A DNA stretch of 64,000 nt from positions 1 through 64,000 of the IMG/VR virus record IMGVR_UViG_3300025870_000010; one strand, 5' to 3'. Positions 59,340 through 64,000 of this stretch are shown here, one piece after another. How positions within the stretch are numbered: position 1 is the first letter of the stretch; each line of letters begins with the position of its first letter. The notes below the pieces were generated by a model, which was not told the origin of the DNA, ran no database searches, and worked only from the letters and a program-made list of their open reading frames with translations. The DNA is from a virus. A program made the position numbers and the translations under genes.

Positions 59340-59576
59340 CTATTTTATTTTTTTATAAATAGAAACCCAACTCGAACCTATTTCTTGTAAGGAATCTGGA
59401 TTTGTATTTTTAGGTTTATTTCTAGTAGTTACACTTAATTGTATCATACCATCTAATAACGCAATAACATTTGCTTTTTCTAAAGATTCGTATTCTGAAT
59501 CCCCATATTTAGAATCTAAATATTCTTTTATTTGCAATGAAAAATTTTCATTCAGAAAATAACAAAGGTGCTTCAT
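59340..59576 (-). CDS. Candidate internal head protein, variant targeting sequence (78 aa)
   Basis: The start MKHLCYFLNE|NF keeps the FLNE core. The mature part is helical (LQIKEYLDSKYG, ANVIALLDGMIQLSV) with a short basic stretch and a polar end. It is two bases from the next gene of cluster 4 and is preceded by an element four bases from its start. Confidence 0.7.
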   Translation of the reverse strand: MKHLCYFLNENFSLQIKEYLDSKYGDSEYESLEKANVIALLDGMIQLSVTTRNKPKNTNPDSLQEIGSSWVSIYKKIK

Positions 59577-59580
59577 TATA

Positions 59581-59588
59581 TATTTAAC
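59581..59588 (-). promoter_or_regulatory. GTTAAATA element four bases from a start codon
   Basis: It lies four bases upstream of the 78-aa gene that opens cluster 4 and overlaps the uvsW stop region. Confidence 0.3.
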
Positions 59589-61122
59589 CCAAAGAAACTT
59601 TCTTAATTACATAATTGAAACCTTGCTCTTTATAAATAGTCTTTCTAACTCTAGAATGATTTACTAGCATTGACTTTTTATTAGAATCTAAACAATCAAC
59701 ATAATCATAAAGTCTTAACTTATCTTTATCTTTATGCGTTCTCAATCCTCTACCTATTGATTGTCTAACTATTACATCAGATTTGAAAGATTCAGTAAAG
59801 TGAATATTGTGTATATTTTTAATGTTAACTCCTGTACTAAGAGTTCCATAACTTGCTACTAGAACTTTATTAGTACCAGATTCCATCAATTTTTTTATTT
59901 CTACCCTATCATCTTTTTTGATTTCACCATATATAAAGTAAACTTCTTTATCAGTATTATCTTCTAAGTATTTTTTTAATTCCTTACCATATACTTGTCT
60001 ATGAAATAAAACTAATTGATTCTTTTGTACCTTAGAAATAATTTTAGATATAGTTTCAATTCTTGGTTTGTATTGAATAACAAAATCTTGTTCTATTTTT
60101 AGTAGTTTACCTTTGTCTTCACCAGTCAATTCTTTTCTAATTAAATCAAATCTTTTTTGTACCTCTTCTGGATAATTGAATTCTACAATTGCAATTTCTA
60201 CCTCAGCAATGGTTCCCATTTCTTGCAATTCTTCTGCACGAATTTCAATAACAGTCGGTCCTAAATAAGCTTGAAGTGTTAAACTATCAAGTGTGCCTTG
60301 TTTAGGTGTTGTTCCTGTTAATCCAAATCTTCTTTCAACATTAACACATTTACTTATACATTCTCTAATAGTATTAGATTTTGTTCTATGACACTCATCA
60401 ACAATAACCGTATCAAATGCTTTAAAATAAGAATTTTGAAATTTACCTAGTGATTGAAATGTACTAACATGTATATTTTGTGATGCCGTAAAATCTTTCT
60501 TTTCCCCTCCGTGAATCTGTTTGATGTTCAAAGGAATTTTATTTTCTTCCGTTAGAAAAGAATTGTATTCGTGAAAATTTTCATATGCTTGAATTACAAG
60601 GTCAATTGATGGAACAATCATTAAGAATTTTTTACTTAATTCCTTTTCTTGAAAATAAGCAATACAAATAAATATAATCAAAGATTTACCTGCAGCTGTT
60701 GTAAGTTCACTTATACATATTTTATTAGTTAAAATTTTATATGCTGTATTTATTTGATAGTCATAAGGAAAAAAAGGTTTACCTTTTGTATCAATTGAAC
60801 CTTCGAATTTATTTTCAACCCATTCTTGAAACCCTTCTCTGGAAACATCTTTGTAGAAAAGCGCATCACCTAATCCTGTTATTTCTAAAGGAAATTTATA
60901 AGTTTCAGCTACGTACTTAATTTCTTTCCATAATCCAATAGGAACGAATTTATCTTTGTGAAAATAAGATATAATCCCATTCCATTTTCTCTTTACCGCT
61001 GGAGGTAAAAAATTATAAGTTTCAAGTTTTTTTGTTAAGGATAAACTTAGTTGTTTTCTTTCTAATTCTGTTGCATCTACTAGCGTTAAAATCTTCCCTT
61101 CGTGTGTCGTTTCGAATACCAT
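59584..61122 (-). CDS. uvsW: DNA helicase UvsW-like
   Basis: A superfamily 2 helicase that processes recombination intermediates and stalled forks. Motif I is TTAAGKS (141-147), motif II VDECHRT (DECH, 242-245), motif III GLTGTTP and motif VI SIGRGLRTHKDKD. The N-terminal 110 residues form the T4 UvsW-type accessory domain. Length (512 aa) is similar to T4 UvsW (503 aa). Late expression fits T4, where uvsW is a late gene: a GTTAAATA element lies 22 bases upstream. Confidence 0.92.
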   Translation of the reverse strand: MVFETTHEGKILTLVDATELERKQLSLSLTKKLETYNFLPPAVKRKWNGIISYFHKDKFVPIGLWKEIKYVAETYKFPLEITGLGDALFYKDVSREGFQEWVENKFEGSIDTKGKPFFPYDYQINTAYKILTNKICISELTTAAGKSLIIFICIAYFQEKELSKKFLMIVPSIDLVIQAYENFHEYNSFLTEENKIPLNIKQIHGGEKKDFTASQNIHVSTFQSLGKFQNSYFKAFDTVIVDECHRTKSNTIRECISKCVNVERRFGLTGTTPKQGTLDSLTLQAYLGPTVIEIRAEELQEMGTIAEVEIAIVEFNYPEEVQKRFDLIRKELTGEDKGKLLKIEQDFVIQYKPRIETISKIISKVQKNQLVLFHRQVYGKELKKYLEDNTDKEVYFIYGEIKKDDRVEIKKLMESGTNKVLVASYGTLSTGVNIKNIHNIHFTESFKSDVIVRQSIGRGLRTHKDKDKLRLYDYVDCLDSNKKSMLVNHSRVRKTIYKEQGFNYVIKKVSLG

Positions 61123-61144
61123 TATTACTTTCTTTAGTACATAT

Positions 61145-61152
61145 TATTTAAC
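61145..61152 (-). promoter_or_regulatory. Candidate late promoter (GTTAAATA)
   Basis: 22 bases upstream of uvsW. Confidence 0.4.
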
Positions 61153-61156
61153 TATG

Positions 61157-61612
61157 CTAAAAACTACCCGATTTGAATTTTTCAGTATCTATTAGATATT
61201 TTATCATCCAAATACTCTTATCTAAAGTTTCTATTGTTTCTTTATAAAAGGTTATTTGATTTTCAATCATTTTAATTACATTGTAAGTATCTTCTAAGTC
61301 AGCTTCGATATGATTTTTTATTTCGTAATCATTTAATTTAATATCGTATTCTAATTTATAGAACCTGTACTTTTGTTTTCTTGCACTACCTAACGATTTG
61401 TTTTTTTTTGCAATCGAGGCTCGCATTTCATTTGATTTATCTACTAAAAGTTGTCTTTGTGATAATATATGAACTTGTATGGCAGCAACATTATTAATAC
61501 TACCCATAGGAATAGTAATGTTGTCTTTTATATATGCAGACATTTCTTTGCGTTGTGTTGTAAATGCAATATCTAATTTTTCAGACTTGGATATTTCTTT
61601 TTCTTCAGACAT
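61157..61612 (-). CDS. uvsY: Recombination mediator, UvsY-like
   Basis: A 151-aa helical protein. Its end, a YKETIETLDKSIWMIKYLID helix followed by a KFKSG stop region, resembles the conserved C-terminus of UvsY proteins (a long helix, then an IKxAIxxxKFxxG pattern). UvsY helps load UvsX onto gp32-coated DNA. It lies next to uvsW, as in T4, and its ATG overlaps the stop of the upstream gene by one base. The assignment is by pattern and position. Confidence 0.6.
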   Translation of the reverse strand: MSEEKEISKSEKLDIAFTTQRKEMSAYIKDNITIPMGSINNVAAIQVHILSQRQLLVDKSNEMRASIAKKNKSLGSARKQKYRFYKLEYDIKLNDYEIKNHIEADLEDTYNVIKMIENQITFYKETIETLDKSIWMIKYLIDTEKFKSGSF

Positions 61613-61806
61613 TAAAATAGTTTTTTTCCTTTTTTGGGTTCTTTAATTTTTATAGTAGGTTTTTTAATTGTTGGTTTTAGTTTTTCTTGTTCAATAATTA
61701 TATCATTACCTTTCGGTTCTGGAATAATTTCTTTATCGAAATCTACAATAAATAACTTGCCGTTTTTCTTTACAATTTTCTTTGTATTTTTGTATAAATT
61801 AAACAT
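61612..61806 (-). CDS. Hypothetical protein (64 aa)
   Basis: A small basic protein with a short beta hairpin (KKNGKLFIVDFDKEIIPEP) and a Lys/Pro-rich tail (KKPTIKIKEPKKGKKLF). It overlaps primase by eight bases and UvsY by one, so it lies in the replication operon. No family is recognised. Confidence 0.55.
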   Translation of the reverse strand: MFNLYKNTKKIVKKNGKLFIVDFDKEIIPEPKGNDIIIEQEKLKPTIKKPTIKIKEPKKGKKLF

Positions 61807-62884
61807 GGTATATATCGTATTTGTTTTTACTAAAGCAATCTTTAATATAACTTAATGAGTTTTTATATTCTCTATTTTCGTATATGTAAACTACAAGTTC
61901 GTTTAAATCTTTAACCTTCTTATTATTAAATGAAGTATTTTTGAAAAACCTTTTCCATAAAAAACAATTATTTTTACCTTTTATTTTATCTATTGCACTG
62001 TTCTTTCCGGTAGTGTCGTTATCGAACCAATACCTTATATTATCTAATCCATCAAAAAAGTTCTTTAATTTACTTGCACCGGCAGTAGCAACTGAATTAG
62101 GAACAAAAAAAGAATCAAAGGGTCCTTCGAAAACTGTTACCTTATCTTCAATATCGACATTGAATAGATTGAAAATTATTGATAAGGTTGAAAGTTTTTC
62201 TACAAAAGGTGCATCATCCGGATATTGTACATTTCTACTCATTTCTTCTACTAGAACAGGAAAAGTTTTAGTACTATATTTCATACCAAAATCTAAATTC
62301 TTTATTTGCAATCCTACTACCTTTTCATTTTCATCTATTTTGTTCAGGACCCAAACTTCTCTATTGCCGAATTTATTTTTTCTAAATCTAATTCTATCTT
62401 GAAATCTATGTAACAATCTACCTTTCAAAAATTGAGCTCCCCATTTACAACGATCTGCAGTAAACAAACCATAGTGTTTTTCTAAATCTAAAATTGAAAT
62501 AGAATTGTTATACAAGAATTCGAAATATTCACTTGAATCAATTAATTTTGTAGGTTTTCTTAATCTTTTTGATTTTTCAATTACTTTTGTAATTTCAACA
62601 ATTTGGTCTAAATTTTTTATCTTTTTACCAAATTGTTCAAAGAACTTAAATATAGACCAATATTTTGCATTACAATCACCATTCCAACAATAGTACTTAA
62701 AAGAATCTAAATATAATATACCTCTTTTCTTAGATGGATTGGTTTTAGAATCTCCACAGCAAGGACAAGACATTTCTAATTGATTTTCTTTATTGTCTAT
62801 CAATCTTCTTTTTTCAGAATCAGTATGTGCGTTGTATAATATATCTTTGCAAATTTCTTCAATATCTTTTCTTATATCACCCAT
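61799..62884 (-). CDS. 61: DNA primase, gp61-like
   Basis: It makes RNA primers for lagging-strand synthesis with the gp41 helicase. The N-terminal zinc-binding domain has Cys40 and Cys43 (SCPCCGDS) and Cys66 and Cys71 (CWNGDC). The C-terminal half is a TOPRIM fold, with VTVFEGPFDSFF and the metal-binding WFDNDTTGK. Length (361 aa) agrees with T4 gp61 (342 aa). Confidence 0.92.
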   Translation of the reverse strand: MGDIRKDIEEICKDILYNAHTDSEKRRLIDNKENQLEMSCPCCGDSKTNPSKKRGILYLDSFKYYCWNGDCNAKYWSIFKFFEQFGKKIKNLDQIVEITKVIEKSKRLRKPTKLIDSSEYFEFLYNNSISILDLEKHYGLFTADRCKWGAQFLKGRLLHRFQDRIRFRKNKFGNREVWVLNKIDENEKVVGLQIKNLDFGMKYSTKTFPVLVEEMSRNVQYPDDAPFVEKLSTLSIIFNLFNVDIEDKVTVFEGPFDSFFVPNSVATAGASKLKNFFDGLDNIRYWFDNDTTGKNSAIDKIKGKNNCFLWKRFFKNTSFNNKKVKDLNELVVYIYENREYKNSLSYIKDCFSKNKYDIYHV

Positions 62885-62899
62885 TACAACTTTTTAAAA

Positions 62900-62935
62900 A
62901 TAAAAAAGGGGAATAAAAACTTATTCCCCTTTGAA
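62900..62935 (-). terminator. Rho-independent terminator after gp32
   Basis: An 11-bp stem (AAAGGGGAATA/TATTCCCCTTT) with a 6-base loop and minus-strand T run. Confidence 0.8.
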
Positions 62936-62945
62936 CTAATATTAA

Positions 62946-63938
62946 TTACACATCTAAACCTTCTAAGATGTCATCGAAAACATCATCATCCGTGGGGGCA
63001 TTGTCAGGTCTTGCATTTTTTAAAGTGTCGGTTTGTACTTCTTCTACAACACTTTCTTCAGCAACTTCAGTTTTTGTTTCAACCTTTACTTTCTTTTTTG
63101 GAGCTGGGGTATCTTCTAAACCTTCTATGTTAATATTAGCACTAATTTGTGCTGGTTTGATATTACCGAATTGTTTTCCGGTCTTTTCTGAAATGATAGA
63201 TAATAACAATTTCAATCTATCATCAGCACTTTTCTTATACTTATACGGTGCCATTAAGGTGTTTCCTTCTTGTAAGAATTCTACAAATTCTGCTTTCTTA
63301 TCTGTCGTTAATTCAGAACCGTTGAACATTAGAGGACCTGCTTCTGATAATGTAACAGTTCCATTGTAGTTCCAATTATTACCAACAGTATTTATTTGTA
63401 ATCTTATGGATTTACCTTTAAACGGATCAAAGATATTACAAGGTTTGATCCCTATTGATTTATCTTCGTCAGATACATTGATTGCACCTTGTAAGATTTT
63501 ATGCACTTGAATAGGTGCTTTATAAACCATTAGTTTTCCTTCGTTATCCGGATTAACAGCATCTGATTCTACTAATACTAAGTAGAAGAATGAACTTTTA
63601 GGTCTAATATCCTTTGCTAATTGCTCAGCTCTTGCATCTGTTTTTCCTTCTCTTTTTAAATCAAAGAAAGTGTTCATTGCTAAGCATTCATCACCTATTG
63701 AAAAGGCTGAATCAAAGAAATTATTTCCTGTGTCGTTACCATCATTCTTATCGAAATAAAATGTTGTTTTTGGAATAAAGGATTTTTTGTGATTTTCTAA
63801 CCAATAAACTGGTCTTACTAGTGCTCTATAAACACCATCTTTTGCTTCTTTAGGGTTCGGTTTGAACTCGTTGTTTACGTATGATTTCTTTACGTCTTTG
63901 TCTAAATCATCTACGGATAAATCAAATATGTCTACCAT
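62946..63938 (-). CDS. 32: Single-stranded DNA-binding protein, gp32-like
   Basis: It coats single-stranded DNA in replication and recombination. The central core (about 40-215) has NPDNEGKLMVYKAPIQVHKIL and IKPCNIFDPFKGKSIRLQI, which follow the T4 gp32 order (DPAAPENEGKVFKY, then the second Cys block). The zinc-binding Cys cluster of T4 is not kept. The C-terminus is acidic (TDDDVFDDILEGLDV), as expected for the protein-interaction tail. At 330 aa it is close to T4 gp32 (301 aa). Confidence 0.9.
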   Translation of the reverse strand: MVDIFDLSVDDLDKDVKKSYVNNEFKPNPKEAKDGVYRALVRPVYWLENHKKSFIPKTTFYFDKNDGNDTGNNFFDSAFSIGDECLAMNTFFDLKREGKTDARAEQLAKDIRPKSSFFYLVLVESDAVNPDNEGKLMVYKAPIQVHKILQGAINVSDEDKSIGIKPCNIFDPFKGKSIRLQINTVGNNWNYNGTVTLSEAGPLMFNGSELTTDKKAEFVEFLQEGNTLMAPYKYKKSADDRLKLLLSIISEKTGKQFGNIKPAQISANINIEGLEDTPAPKKKVKVETKTEVAEESVVEEVQTDTLKNARPDNAPTDDDVFDDILEGLDV

Positions 63939-63952
63939 AATTTTACTTTTTT

Positions 63953-64000
63953 TTACTTTGTTTTTATTAATTTACTTTCATACTCAGTAGCTACCTTTTG
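63953..64000 (-). CDS. Partial protein, C-terminal end, cut by the window edge
   Basis: The last 15 codons and the stop (…QKVATEYESKLIKTK) of a minus-strand gene that begins beyond the right edge. The frame is open to the edge and ends 14 bases before the gp32 start, the normal spacing for an operon neighbour. Its function cannot be told from this fragment. Confidence 0.45.
   Translation of the reverse strand, partial: QKVATEYESKLIKTK

Overview
The window is an internal piece of a large, strictly lytic, T4-like contractile-tailed phage genome. It carries many recognisable T4 core genes: sheath (gp18), tube (gp19), gp26-like hub, clamp loader (gp44/gp62), RNase H-type 5' nuclease, major capsid (gp23), prohead protease (gp21), portal (gp20), gp4 nuclease, gp55-like late sigma, gp46/gp47, gp41 helicase, UvsX, a split DNA polymerase (gp43), sliding clamp (gp45), UvsW, UvsY-like, primase (gp61) and gp32. 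I see no integrase, tRNA, rRNA, CRISPR array or insertion sequence. The DNA is very AT-rich, and most start codons follow A-rich leaders rather than Shine-Dalgarno sequences. This fits a Bacteroidota (flavobacterial) host, but that is inference.

Layout, mostly minus strand. 1-9.3 kb: thymidylate synthase, ClpP-like protease, a first cluster of candidate internal-head proteins including a zeta-toxin-like kinase, an exonuclease, a lysis group (amidase, spanin-like protein), small unknowns and a sigma-like protein. 9.5-13.3 kb (plus strand): sheath and tube. 13.3-20.2 kb: PhoH-like ATPase, probable tape measure, a second internal-protein cluster and the gp26-like hub. 20-24 kb: glycosyltransferase and probable virion or membrane proteins. 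24-27 kb: gp62, 5' nuclease and gp44. 27-38.9 kb: head module (acidic protein, major capsid, fused protease-scaffold, portal, gp4, gp55-like sigma, gp15-like). 38.9-51.6 kb: recombination and replication (gp46, gp47, gp41, UvsX, polymerase halves around the clamp) with a GIY-YIG endonuclease and a third internal-protein cluster. 51.6-59.6 kb: an 843-residue protein with an NMN-adenylyltransferase-like domain, a duplicated HNH endonuclease, an RNA-ligase-like protein beside a pol-beta-type nucleotidyltransferase, and a fourth internal-protein cluster. 59.6-64 kb: UvsW, UvsY, primase and gp32.

The strongest new theme is a shared N-terminus, MKxLNEFLNE. It starts seven proteins exactly and at least four more in close form, spread over four clusters. 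It resembles the T4 internal-protein capsid-targeting sequence (MKTYQEFIAE) and ends in the (L/I)xE motif cut by the gp21 protease. The capsid protein itself carries an LNE site where T4 gp23 is cut. The phage therefore probably packs an arsenal of proteins into its head for injection. Likely members include a P-loop kinase, a DNA-binding protein and possibly nucleotide-transfer enzymes.

A second theme is a recurrent ATTAAATA element, usually (T)GATTAAATA. It lies just upstream of structural, homing-endonuclease, internal-protein and uvsW genes but not of most replication genes. It often directly follows a terminator, and it is a good candidate for this phage's late promoter, the counterpart of T4 TATAAATA. 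It may be read by the gp55-like sigma factor, whose core is split by a roughly 125-residue insertion. The DNA polymerase is encoded as two genes separated by the sliding-clamp gene.
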